This document shows, in pieces, positions 12,320-21,534 of a stretch of DNA of 64,000 nucleotides. Position numbers and translations under genes: made by a program. Where the stretch lies: assembly GCF_029852145.1 (NCBI RefSeq), contig NC_079979.1:3396501-3460500 (forward strand), given 5' to 3'. Position 1 is the first letter of the stretch. Each line of letters opens with the position of its first letter. A model generated the notes under the pieces. The model was not told the origin of the DNA, made no database searches, and worked only from the letters and a program-made list of their open reading frames with translations. The stretch comes from Microplitis mediator (lineage: Eukaryota; Arthropoda; Insecta; Hymenoptera; Braconidae).

Positions 12320-13203
12320 AAACTTTATATAACTTTTTTATAAATTAACCGATTTAGATGGTTCTTGTGGCAATCAAAAGAGCTTATTAGCCGTCAACTT
12401 GCCTAAAAAATCTAGATCATTCGGTCGAATAGACTGTGAGAAAATTGAAAAATACGAAAAACAATTATTTTTTAGATTTCTATAAATTTCTCAGGAACGA
12501 CTTCGTGAATCGATTCTGAAATCTAATCTGCTCTATAACAATAATACGTGGGATATGCCGCAATGCTGTTTTAAGTTGGGATTTCCCACTAAGTTCCCAC
12601 ATGAAACCCAATGGGGTAAAATTACATCAATTTTTTTTATTTTAACGTCGGGTTTTCCCAATTAGGTCCCATCCGAACCCCAATTGGGAAATATTGACGG
12701 TAATTTTTTTATTTTTACATTGGAATTTTCTACTTAGGCCATACTTAGGACCTAGTTTGGAAATGCTGACCATAAATTATTTTATTTTTGTTTTAGATTT
12801 CCTGATTGGGCCTATATAAAAATTTCCCTATTGGGAGTGCCCCAGTGGGACCCAATATTTATTCATAATCTCATTAAAAATTTCCAAATAATAGCCTTTT
12901 TTCGAGTGCTCAAAGTAGAATACTGCCTTAAGCAATTCATGGTTCTTGGAATTTACCATTGAAGTAAAGCAATAGTTTTCTCAAAATAAGAACTATCAAT
13001 TCAATTTCAGAAAAAACTTACACATTCTTAGTATTTGTGGAGACAAGAAAAATACTTGAAATAAATTTTGGTTTCTCTCTGTGTAATGTATTATCTTAAC
13101 AATTTTTCTGCATGTCTATACTTAATACTTTTATCCAACTCACCGAACAAGCAGATACAAAGAATACTGCATTCATCAAATTCAACGCAATTAACAATTT
13201 CAT
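2591..13203 (-). CDS. Secreted M12B (reprolysin-like) metalloproteinase-family protein, predicted catalytically dead; 8 exons
   Basis: Exons on the minus strand, 5' to 3': 13203-13144, 11475-11350, 11251-11194, 4689-4517, 3830-3670, 3182-3039, 2847-2716, 2639-2591. All junctions are GT-AG and the phases join into one 300-residue frame. Exon 1 is a typical signal peptide (MKLLIALNLMNAVFFVSA). The M12B fold starts near residue 82 with LYPKILIVVDNGMY, followed by the YLMTS strand (exon 5) and a cysteine/Met-turn segment ACENISVMC. Reprolysins bind zinc with HExxHxxGxxHD; the aligned stretch here, residues 236-247, has R, L, R and Y in place of the first His, Glu, second His and third His, keeping only the Gly and Asp. 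Hence proteolysis is not expected. A long prodomain and a disintegrin domain are absent. Related genes in parasitoid wasps encode venom proteins; venom expression here is inference. Further prodomain exons in intron 1 cannot be excluded, but most of that intron is a transposon. Confidence 0.85.
4690..6127. other. Left part of metalloproteinase intron 3: AT-rich, no gene
   Basis: 4730-5540 is dominated by TATAT-rich words resembling the fillings of the W elements at 20700 and 59276, but I cannot define ends. 5560-6070 is more complex sequence with one 72-codon minus-strand open frame that shows no recognisable motif. I see nothing coding. Confidence 0.5.
6128..6308. mobile_element. Near-perfect palindromic hairpin element
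   Basis: Starts GATCCCTAGAGGATCCGAAT and ends with its reverse complement. The stem is built from an 11-bp word of the type TTTACCGTAAT, and the right arm has one word more than the left. About 85 paired bases per arm. No coding capacity; a hairpin MITE is the simplest reading. Target duplication not clear. Confidence 0.75.
6668..6745. repeat. Imperfect hairpin, GTGCGGTA termini
   Basis: GTGCGGTA at the left pairs with TACCGCAC at the right, and TTGCCCACGA with TCGAGTGGGTAA inside. Resembles the hairpins at 61384-61596. The surrounding sequence, 6310-6915, shows no gene. Confidence 0.55.
6916..8555. mobile_element. 1.6-kb foldback element with a minisatellite core
   Basis: Left arm about 6916-7375 and right arm about 8096-8555 are nearly perfect reverse complements, differing by a few substitutions and run-length changes over some 450 bp, which points to a young insertion or ongoing conversion. 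Outer tips read CATGTGTGAGAACTGG and CATATGTGAGGACTGG on opposite strands. The core is a 24-bp tandem array. The open frame through the core (period-8 peptide VLLFVLNF) is only the repeat translated. Inserted in intron 3 of the metalloproteinase gene. Confidence 0.85.
7565..7960 (+). repeat. 24-bp minisatellite made of two 12-bp halves
   Basis: Unit is GTCTTACTTTTT followed by GTCTTGAATTTC, repeated about 15 times with point variants; looser copies of the GTCTT word extend from about 7430 to 8095. Because 24 is a multiple of three, one frame stays open. Confidence 0.9.
8556..9080. other. Intron sequence with MITE edge and GGGAATC-type words
   Basis: 8640-8690 contains GGATCACCCTGTAT, a terminus seen on many insect MITEs. 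8690-8860 uses the same words as 1415-1700 (second copy of that array). 8860-9080 has two overlapping short open frames with no recognisable motif. No gene supported. Confidence 0.4.
9083..10727 (-). mobile_element. A-family element, long form, split by a W element
   Basis: Minus orientation: begins with the CGGTTGACCCTGCGGGCC end and finishes CTTAGCGGGAAGTT at 10727. Besides the modules it carries a distal part (10050-10430) also present at 35140-35500 and 38770-39160, so the family has a long form of about 1.5 kb. Interrupted at 9231-10041. Confidence 0.8.
9231..10041. mobile_element. W element W1, ATGGGAAT..ATTCCCAT word array, TA duplication
   Basis: Termini CACGGAAAGAAAATTATGG and CCATAATTTTCTTTCCGTG in inverted orientation, flanked by TA at 9229-9230 and 10042-10043. 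Comparison with the uninterrupted A copy at 35510 supports the insertion point. The interior is tandem near-palindromes of the type TATGGGAATGGTTCCCATA on both sides of a unique 200-bp centre (9490-9710). Noncoding. A related 1024-bp copy lies at 54158-55181 and shares the unique centre. Confidence 0.88.
10728..11193. other. Intron 3 3' part (transcription order 5' part) without features
   Basis: Ordinary AT-rich intron sequence adjoining exon 3; nothing recognisable. Confidence 0.5.
12104..12560 (+). mobile_element. A-family element, truncated at its 3' side
   Basis: Starts AACTTCCCGCTAAGAAAATC, includes the GT microsatellite (12257-12319) and the CCGATTTAGATGGTT module, and stops within a module near 12560. 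Confidence 0.75.
12570..12870. repeat. CCCAATTGGG word array
   Basis: Repeats variants of TTCCCAATTAGGTCCCA and ACCCCAATTGGGAAAT at about 60-bp spacing, with near-palindromic words as in the W elements. Ends not defined. Confidence 0.5.
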
Positions 13204-13399
13204 GATGCACTTGTTCACTAAAAATTATTAAATTATATCAATTAATTTTAAAAACCCCTAGAATTATATTAATACTTAAGCACTGTTATAACAATTGTTT
13301 TTTATTTCAAAACATGAATTTATTCAGCTACGATTACTCTACCTGCATTTATTCCTATCATAGCACATAAAATACAATTACTCAGTCGAAATATTAATT

Positions 13400-13408
13400 C
13401 TTTATATA
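13400..13408 (-). promoter_or_regulatory. TATA box candidate of the metalloproteinase gene
   Basis: TATATAAAG on the minus strand about 200 bp upstream of the start codon, with an initiator-like CGACTGAG about 20 bp further on. A 5' UTR of roughly 170 bp would follow. No transcript evidence. Confidence 0.4.
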
Positions 13409-13449
13409 CGACCAAATATAATATAGCCTCCTTATGATTTATCAATCAC

Positions 13450-14130
13450 GTGGTACAAATGGCCATTAAGTTCATTAATGGGGGATTTTTTTTCCGTTCT
13501 GTCTTCGACTAATAACTTTAATTACCAATAATACCAGATGATAAGAACGACATTAACAATAAATGCAAGACAGTCTTGAAAAATATCAAAGAAAGAACTA
13601 ATTAATATATGTTTTTTTGTGTAGACAAAAATTTTTCGTAGCTACGAGATATGATAACTTACAATAACAAATTTCTGCATTAAAATTAGATACCGAAAAG
13701 CAATGGTTAATTACAACGATTTTTTAATGCTAGCAAATTGTTTGTTGCGCCTTAGTCCAGTCGAGATAAAGGTTTTTGTTGAAAAAATTTTCTGGCCGGG
13801 TAATATTTTACAGAAGAATTTCAAATGCACTAAAAGAACGATATCCAAAAATTATTATCTCATAAAATGAACTTAAATTTTCGGCGTAAATGTAATGAAA
13901 AAGTATATAATGTACAATCAAAAAATTTGATAAAACTTTTCAAAACTTAACGGAAAAAAAAAATGTTAAAATTTACTCGAATTATCAATACTTTTTATTG
14001 TTCCAAATATTACTGCGGCGCCCAGGTGTGATTTTGTTGTATATTATAAGATACAAGGTTAAAATATATGAGTGATCTGTTAAAATATACATATACTCAA
14101 AGAAGAAAAGTACAGGGTAAAAATATGGGG
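13450..14130. other. Intergenic, no features
   Basis: AT-rich sequence upstream of the metalloproteinase promoter; no motif, repeat family or coding stretch recognised. Confidence 0.5.
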
Positions 14131-14560
14131 CATTCCATGCCAAATCACCGAGGTTTTGACCCGATCCCCTTCGATTTCGCTGAAACTTTTTTTTTTATTT
14201 TAAATTGCTATAACTTTCTCACGAATTAATCTTTCGGCAGTTTTTTTTTTTTCAAAATTTGTGTTATTAAATGTAGCTTTCAGAAAAAAATACAAAAAAT
14301 TATTCGGAAGTCACGATATATGAAATATTTCAGTTTTTTCAATAAAACCGTTATTTTTTCGAAGTCCGAAACCTTCGATTCTCAATTTTTTGTCTCAAAA
14401 AAAACTTCAACCAAGACAGTATTTAACCCCGCCATTCCCATTTTGTGCCGATTTTTCTTTATATTTTTCTTTTCGATTGAAAATAAAAAAATTCCTAAAT
14501 TCGGCTTATTTTTTAAGACTTTGCGCTGAAGTTTTTTTTGATTAATTTTAAAAGCTCAGA
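14130..14560 (+). repeat. Diverged arm related to the foldback at 34405-35930
   Basis: GGGCATTCCATGCCAAATCA followed by GACCCGATCCCCTTCGATTT parallels the start of the left arm at 34405. The open frame at 14320-14529 lies inside it and has no recognisable motif. Confidence 0.45.
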
Positions 14561-14689
14561 AGCTGAATAAAATTAGACAAAAACAACCGTAAAGTGTATT
14601 AGGGGTAAGAATTGTTTTTTTCGGAAGAAAATTCCCAATTTTTAAATATTTTGAAACCTAAACCTACAATTAACCTTCTCAATAAGACA

Positions 14690-14873
14690 ATTTATAGATA
14701 AACTCAGAAAAATATAGATAGCCTTATAGACAATTTTAGATCAAATTGAACGGGAGATAGTATTGTACCGGATATCTCAACTGGTAGAGCACTCGGCGCG
14801 ATACCAACATGGTCTAGGTTCGATTCTCAGTTCGGGCTATCGATACTTTTCTCAGTTTATCTATAAATTGTCT
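14690..14873 (+). mobile_element. tRNA-derived element with terminal inverted repeats (copy S1)
   Basis: The outer 28 bp are inverted repeats: AAGACAATTTATAGATAAAC at the left, and its reverse complement ending ATAAATTGTCTT at the right. The body (about 14770-14840) is tRNA-like: D-arm TCAACTGGTAGAGCA (A box) and T-arm GGTTCGATTCTCAG (B box). Compared with S2, this copy has mutations in the D and T stems. Combination of a pol III promoter body with inverted ends is unusual for a SINE. Confidence 0.7.
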
Positions 14874-14969
14874 TGCCCCATATAGTTTTTCAAAATTTCC
14901 AATAGTAAAAAGCATTATCTTGGATTGCATAGTTTTATTGACAGGATGATATTTTTTAGACTAATTATA

Positions 14970-15046
14970 GTATTTTCAACTCAAGGAGCTCGAAAATCGC
15001 GGGAAGTAATAGGGCTGGCCCGCAGGGTCAACCGATAGACTGATTT
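14970..15046 (+). mobile_element. A-family 3'-end fragment
   Basis: Holds only the terminal segment CGCGGGAAGTAATAGGGCTGG plus CAGGGTCAACCGATAGACTG, abutting the next A copy head to tail. Confidence 0.7.
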
Positions 15047-15048
15047 TT

Positions 15049-15860
15049 AACTTCCCGTTAAGAAAATTGTAAATTTTCAAAAATTCGGGAAGTTATTGGT
15101 TTCAGTCCGATTTACGAAAATCGAATTTCCATCAGATGTCGACGTTTCGAGGTCCTAGGAAGCTATCCTGACTAATTTCACGATGATGTCCGAGTGTATG
15201 TATGTGTGTACGTACGTACGTACGTATGTATGTATGTAAATATTCATAACTCTTGAACGGATGAACCGATTTTGATCGTTGAGGTGTCATTCGACGCGGC
15301 TTGTTAATGTCTTGAAGCCGTAAAAATTTGAACTTAATCGGTAGGGTGCGTTCAGAGATATTTCAAAAATAAAATTTTTTTGAAAATGTTTTATTTGGAT
15401 AACTTTTAATTTGCTCGATGGATTTATTCCAAAATCTAATCAGCTCTAAAACTCTATAAGCCGCGTCGAATGCCACCTCAACCATCAAAATAGGTTCATT
15501 CGTTCAAGAGAAACCGTTGACGAAATAATTCAAAAAAAAATTTTTTTTTGGTTTTTTTCGAAATTTCTCAAAAACGACTCGATAAATCGATTTCAAAATT
15601 TGATCAGCTTTAGAACTTGATAAAATACGTCGATTGCCGCCTCAACCATCAAAATCGGTTAATTCATTCGCGAGATATCGTGGGAGAAAGAAATGCTAAA
15701 AAATGGTTTTTTACAAAACAATGGCATACAAAAGTATTTGCGATTTCGAAGAGCTCGAAAATGTATTCACAGTAATGTTTTCGAGCTCAACGAGCTCGAA
15801 AACAGCGGGAAGTTTTGGGGCTGGCCCGCAGGGTCAACTGACAGACCGATTTTTTTTAAA
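15049..15860 (+). mobile_element. A-family element, near-complete short form
   Basis: Runs from AACTTCCCGTTAAGAAAATTG to GGGTCAACTGACAGACCG. Microsatellite is GTAC/GTAT (15200-15240). At least three diverged copies of the module 'CAACCATCAAAATCGGTT + TTCGT + GAGATA' follow at roughly 130-bp spacing, showing that the element is internally repetitive. Confidence 0.82.
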
Positions 15861-15867
15861 AGGGATC

Positions 15868-16008
15868 ACCGGGGAGAAAGGTTTAGATCTGACTACATAT
15901 GATTATATCTGATCAGATCTCGTCAGATAGAATCAATTAAAAGATCTGCTTTGTCGGATATGATCAGATATAATTATATGCGGTCAGATCTAAACTTTTT
16001 CCCCCGTG
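15868..16008. mobile_element. Small W-type MITE with GATC-A words
   Basis: Termini CACCGGGGAGAAAGGTTTAG and, reversed, CACGGGGGAAAAAGTTTAG; interior repeats TCAGATC/GATCTGA. 141 bp, adjacent to the end of the A copy. Target duplication not exact. Confidence 0.6.
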
Positions 16009-16261
16009 TTTATATTTTACAATCGGAAGATGTTTAAGCTCTGGCTGTCTTTAAAGCTTAATTTTTTAACATTTATTTTGTCTTTTTATAGTTTTAAATA
16101 ATAATTTTATGGAAATATACTGTATATTTTAGCATTCGATTTATAATTATTATTTATTGAATATTGAAATCACGACATTACTATTTGAATGAATATTGCT
16201 AATTGCTAAAAATATTATAATTATTAGACACTAAGCTTTATTTATTACAGTTCCTTTTTTT
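16009..16261. other. AT-rich spacer
   Basis: Nothing recognisable. Confidence 0.4.
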
Positions 16262-16852
16262 CCGTGTTTGTATATTTCACAAACTTTTATGAAATCTCAA
16301 CAAAACATGATCGATCGCATTGAATTCAAATTTCGTAAAATTTGACAAAACTCCATAAAGTTCCGCATAACTAAAATAAATTTTGTAAAATTCTATCAAA
16401 TTTTACAAAACCTCTAAATTTTTCATAAAATCATTATTTTCAATACTGTACTCCAACTTATAAATTTTCATAAAAATTTTGTGAAATTTTTTGGAATTCG
16501 AAAAAATTTTATAGGATTCCACATATTTTGTGTAGCGAAATTGTTTGCAATTTTTTAAAATTTCATAAACTTCTATATAATCTTATAAATTTTTATAAGA
16601 AATTTAAACGATTTCATAAAATTTTAGAAAATTATTATTGCGGCACTTGATTATAATTTTATGAAAATTCATGCAATTTTATGAAATTTTGGCAAAATTT
16701 ATGAAATAAAATAAATTTCATGGAACTGTGTAAAGTTTTATAGAATCCTATAAATCTTATGTCATAGAATTCTATAAAATTCCTGAAATATTACGGAAGT
16801 TCATATAACTTCCTAGAATTTTATAAATTTCTATAAAAATTTTCGCACGGGA
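16262..16852. mobile_element. W-type element with TTTTATGAAATTT word array
   Basis: Termini CCGTGTTTGTATATTTCAC and, reversed, CCCGTGCGAAAATTTTTATAG. Interior is a run of TTTATGAAATTTT/AAATTTCATAAAA variants. Noncoding; target duplication not resolved. Confidence 0.6.
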
Positions 16853-16854
16853 AA

Positions 16855-17400
16855 TGATGAAATTATTTTGAACAAAATAACTTGTTTTCGTTCTGCCTTA
16901 TCTGATATATTTAATAGTTTCTAATGAAGTTAATAAAATAAAAAAAAAATAATTAAATAATTGATAAATTAATGATTGACTGAGCTGAGATAAAAAATTT
17001 TTAGTGGCCATTAATTTAATTACTCCATAAATATCTTATATTCGTTATCAGCCGTAACCAATAACAATTTTACAGACAATAAAATTACTTATGAAATAAA
17101 TTTTTGAACATCACAAAAGTCACGAGGATTCAAATAAATGTCAAAAAAAAAATAAATAAATAAATAAAATAAAAATATTGTAATAAAATAAAAACGATAT
17201 CAATAGACTATAGATAGTACAAGTGTCGGATCTCTGGTCGTTGGTAATGCACTTATAAATCAGGTTCAGTGAGGGACCACCATAAAGCATTGCAATGTTT
17301 CGATGTCCGTTGGCATTCCTGGGGCGGGTTCGCGGGTTTGATTCACGTGCGTCCGCTTGTATAACGCTGTCTTTCTCTATCATTCACGATTAAATGGCTA
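16855..17400. other. Intergenic with a GC-richer patch, no gene assigned
   Basis: 17215-17385 is less AT-rich; its minus strand is open (RESNPRTRPRNANGHRNI) but there is no start context, splice pattern or motif that I recognise. Could be a retroelement remnant. Confidence 0.3.
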
Positions 17401-17417
17401 TACAAAATATATATGTA

Positions 17418-17422
<5 letters not shown>

Positions 17423-17456
<34 letters not shown>

Positions 17457-17475
17457 ATATATATATATACAATAT
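17423..17475. repeat. (AT)n microsatellite
   Basis: Dinucleotide tract with one C interruption. Confidence 0.85.
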
Positions 17476-17479
17476 ATAT

Positions 17480-17870
17480 TAAGTACCGAGGCGTGAGAGA
17501 ACTTGTCGTTGAACGATAATAGTTTATTTGTCGACGGTTTTTAACGCTCGAACGATTGCAACGCCGCCACCCGCGACGCTCTCGAATTAAATGCCAACCA
17601 CCATTCCCTCTACGTCATTCCCACAATTATTTTTAAATCTTTATCGTGTTTGTTTGTTACAAAAGTGCCGTATACATGCTTTGTATGGATATGTATATAG
17701 ATATATATTTATATATATATATATATGGTTGATAACACAAGCAAAAACGACCGTAACCAATGGTTAAAGTTAATCCACTGTCGATGACAAACGTCCGGTA
17801 CTGGACGTGCCATTTTTTATTCACAACGACCGTTGGACACTGGTAACGAGCAATCCTTAACCCCTACTAT
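17480..17870. other. Repeat-free GC-richer island
   Basis: Contains CpG-bearing sequence such as CGCCGCCACCCGCGACGC and CGACCGTAACCAATGG, unlike the flanks, and matches none of the window's repeat families. No continuous reading frame. Possibly a regulatory or UTR segment of a neighbouring gene; not shown by the sequence. Confidence 0.35.
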
Positions 17871-18049
17871 TTATAGAAATATATACATATAAATACCGTA
17901 CAGATATATTTTTATCTCCATTTAAATATTCCCTGTCGATTAATTCTACGCTCGTTATAAACACACTCTATTAATTATATAGAATTTTTTTAATTTAAAA
18001 AACAATGAACGATAAATTTTTATTTCTGTTTGGGAAAAAATAATTAAGA

Positions 18050-19560
18050 TTTACGTTGATCTACAGTAGGTCTATAGAGATCTGGTTTATAAAAAAGTTA
18101 GATTTACGTCACTTCTAGTAGTTCTACGGAGATTGAAATAAATTTCCTAGTTGACAGGATTTTTTCATGAAATCTACGAATATTTGTGGAAATTCACGGA
18201 AATCATTAAAAATCCAGTGATCTCTATACCCCTATTGAGAAAGAATGATGTTCATAACTTCTCTATCTGCGTAGATCTACATAAAGCTATATAGATCTCC
18301 ATTGATATTATCGTAAAATCTTCAAAGATCTGCGGAGACCTACTTTAGGTCTCAGCAGATCAATGTAGATTTACATATATATCGACATATAGATCTGCGA
18401 TAGTAGATCTGCATAGATCTACAATAATAGATCTGCATAGATCTTCAGTAGTAGATTTAAATAGATCCACGGTAGGAGATCTCCATAGATCTATGGTAGT
18501 AGATCTACATAGATCTATGATAGTAGATCTACATAGATCTATGATAGTAGATCTACATAGATCTACGATAGTAGACCTACATGGGTCTACATAAATTTAT
18601 ATAGATCTATGGTAATAGATTTACATGAATCACTATAGAATCATGAATCATGAATTATGAATCTATATATAGATCTACATAGACTTATGGTAGTAGATCT
18701 ACATAGATCTATGGTAACAGATCTACATAGACCTACACAGACCTACGGTAGTAACTACATAGATCTTCAGTAGTAGATCTAAATTATCTTGTTCCAGATA
18801 CATTTTTGGAAAATGTTATTGTGGTAATAATATACCTATATATTTCTAAATGTGGGAAAGGGACGAGGGCAAGACGATCCGCTATCATGTGTACCCTCCT
18901 CGCCAAAATATTTTAAAGAATAAAGTTTTTTAGTTATTTTCTTAATTTTAGGCGTGCCATTTTTTATTACTGCAAATTCACTACTTTAGGTCTCAGTAGA
19001 TCAATGTAGATCTACATATAGATCGACATACAGATCTGCGATAGTAGATCTGCTTAGATCTTCAGTAGTAAATTTAAATAGATCCACGGTAGGAGATCTC
19101 CATAGATCTAGGGTAGTAGATCTACATAAATCTACGATAGTAGACCTACATGGGTCTACATAAATTTATATAGATCTATGGTAATAGATTTACATGAATC
19201 TCTATAGAATCATGAATCATGAATTATGAATCTATATATAGATCTACATAGACTCATGGTAGTAGATCTACATAGATCTATGGTATCAGATCTACATAGA
19301 CCTACACAGACCTACGGTAGTAACTACATAGATCTTCAGTAGTAGATCTAAATTATCTTGTTCCAGATACATTTTTGGAAAATGTTATTGTGGAAATAAT
19401 ATACCTATATATTTCTAAATGTGTGAAAGGGACGAGGGCAAGACGATCCGCTATCATATGTACCCTCCTCGCCAAAAAATTTTAAAGAATAAAGTTTTTT
19501 AGTTATTTTCTTAATTTTAGGCGTGCCATTTTTTATTATCGCAAATTCACTGACTTGGGT
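18050..19560. repeat. TAGATCTACATAGATC word array with a tandem duplication
   Basis: Near-palindromic words of the type TAGATCTACATAGATCTATG repeat at about 24 bp. The right part exists twice: 18341-18981 and 18982-19550, the second copy lacking about 70 bp of array. Each copy ends with a unique 200-bp tail containing GGGACGAGGGCAAGACGATC and GCGTGCCATTTTTTATTA. Related arrays lie at 47080-47680 and 52311-52800. Confidence 0.8.
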
Positions 19561-20486
19561 AGATTGGATCTATGACAAAAATTTGTCAATAAATTTATAA
19601 AATTCTCAAAAATGCCGTTCTGCTTGTTACTCCTCAATAGATATCAGAATAATAAGAAAAATAAAATATACGACAAACTAATTAATTATTCATTATTCAC
19701 TCTTCCACAAATATCACTTTCATTATCATGGATCTTAGTTTATATTTCTGAAAATTTAATGCTCTGTAAAACGGTCTCGATTAAAACTTCGATAAAAATA
19801 AATAATTGCAAAGATATGCGTCATAATATAAAAAGCTAAAGAACGAAATTGGTAATTGTAAAAAAACTGATTAAAAACCTGACGTATGATCAGTTGCACT
19901 TTTATCTACAAGACAAATTGTAGCGTCTAGAATGTTCCAATTCATTGTATTACATCAGTGGTATGGGAAGTCAGATACATAATACCAACACGGTAGGGCC
20001 AAGAATCGATACAAACGATAACAATCACCGTAGGCGTGTCAGTGTTTGTCTGACGTATTGTTTTCGTTACTCTTCACGAATAAGTACAACCTTTTACCTC
20101 TTTCGAACCTCTTGACTCGATCCTACTCCTTCCTCTCTTGCTTGTCTTCCACTACTTCATTCTCTATTTTACTCTACTCGAGTTTTTTATTTAATTTTTT
20201 TTTTTTTATTTATTTCAAGGTTCTGATAGCATTAGCCTATGCCATAAGAAAACTTTAAGCTCGGCGTCCTTTATCACTTGTTGTTGTATAACCTCAAACC
20301 CATCCCACATAAAAAGGATTGCGTGTCACGACAGATAGCACGGCCGTTTGTTAAATGTAAAATTCGTAATACATCGCCGCTAAAGTGGGATAAGTCGAGG
20401 AGAATGAAAAAGAGACAGACATTGAAACATTTTTAGTTTGATATTATAAAATAAGAGGGTTGTTTGATTTCGGTATATACATATAT
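19561..20486. other. Intergenic, no gene
   Basis: Two short open frames (19612-19839 and 20046-20258) have no recognisable motif. No repeat family matched. Confidence 0.4.
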
Positions 20487-20508
20487 TAGACTGATTAGAA
20501 AAATCGAC

Positions 20509-20510
<2 letters not shown>

Positions 20511-20551
<41 letters not shown>
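20511..20551 (+). repeat. Poly(T) tract, about 41 T
   Basis: Uninterrupted homopolymer inside the left arm of P1, as in other P copies, which have shorter runs here. Confidence 0.9.
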
Positions 20552-20699
20552 CAAAAATTACACGAAAAGTATTGTTCAAGATGACGAGAAAAAAAAATTG
20601 TGCTCAAGTTTGAGCTCTTAGTATGAATATTAACGACCGCCTCATCACAACTTTCGATTTCTCGTTTAAATAACATTGGAAATTTTTTTTTGAAGTTTG

Positions 20700-21534
20700 C
20701 CCGTATGAAAAAAAAATATATGGTTAAAATATATAAAATCATATATGTTTGCAACAAAAAAATATATGGTATATTATATTGTATATTATAAAAAATCATA
20801 TAGATATTTTGGCCGATTTAATATAAAATTATATACAGTAGTAAATATATGTATTCCATATATGTAACTTATATGTTTTTTATATTAAGCTATATATACA
20901 TTTACATTTACCTTATAATATATTGTATTGATATATTTCCTTTTATATTCAAAAAATATAAAACTTTTATATGAAATGAAGTATATGGTAGCATATAATT
21001 TATATTATATATGGCACCATATATTTTTTTTGTTATATTTAAGCATATATTTTATTCGGTGTATGTATATTATATGGGTATATAAATTCGCATTAAATTA
21101 ACTAATTTTGAAAGTTTTAACTGCAATTTAAAGAGTATATTAAAATTTATATCTAATTTAATTCGAGTTGGTCATACGAATAAGAGACTTTTTTTTTCCA
21201 TACACAATATAAATATATGTTTGTATATATATGATCAGAATATATTTTTCGTATATGATAGAGATACATATTTTTATATATGATACAAATATAGTTTTCA
21301 TATATGACAAGAATATTTATTTTCATATATGATAAAAACATATTTTTTTTATGTGATTGACATATATATTTTATATATGCTAAACATATACGGACTCGTA
21401 TATGATGAATATTATATTTTTTAATATAAAAAAAAATATATCAGAAAATATAGTCAAATTCGCCACATATATTTTCTGATATTTATCATATATTTTTACA
21501 TATATTTCGACCATATATGTTATTTTCATACGGG
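20700..21534. mobile_element. W element W8, TATAT words, TG duplication
   Basis: Termini CCCGTATGAAAAAAAAATAT and, reversed, CCCGTATGAAAATAACATAT. TG at 20698-20699 and 21535-21536. Interior is an array of ATATATGATA-like words. Inserted in P1. Same termini as the element at 59276-60048. Confidence 0.8.

Larger units (their letters stand above)
11914..13083. mobile_element. W element W13 with TA duplication, filling intron 1 of the metalloproteinase
   Basis: Left terminus CACTGGCAGAAAAAAAACAC; right terminus on the opposite strand CACAGAGAGAAACCAAAA; TA at 11912-11913 and 13084-13085. Outer parts contain repeated ACTTGATTTTA/AATACTTG words. Two later insertions lie inside: an A fragment (12104-12560) and a CCCAATTGGG-word stretch (12570-12870). 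Noncoding. Confidence 0.7.

Noticed and set aside
13144..13203. Exon 1 as a separate small secreted peptide
   Set aside because: It ends in a GTGAGT donor in phase 0 and joins in frame to the next exon of the metalloproteinase.
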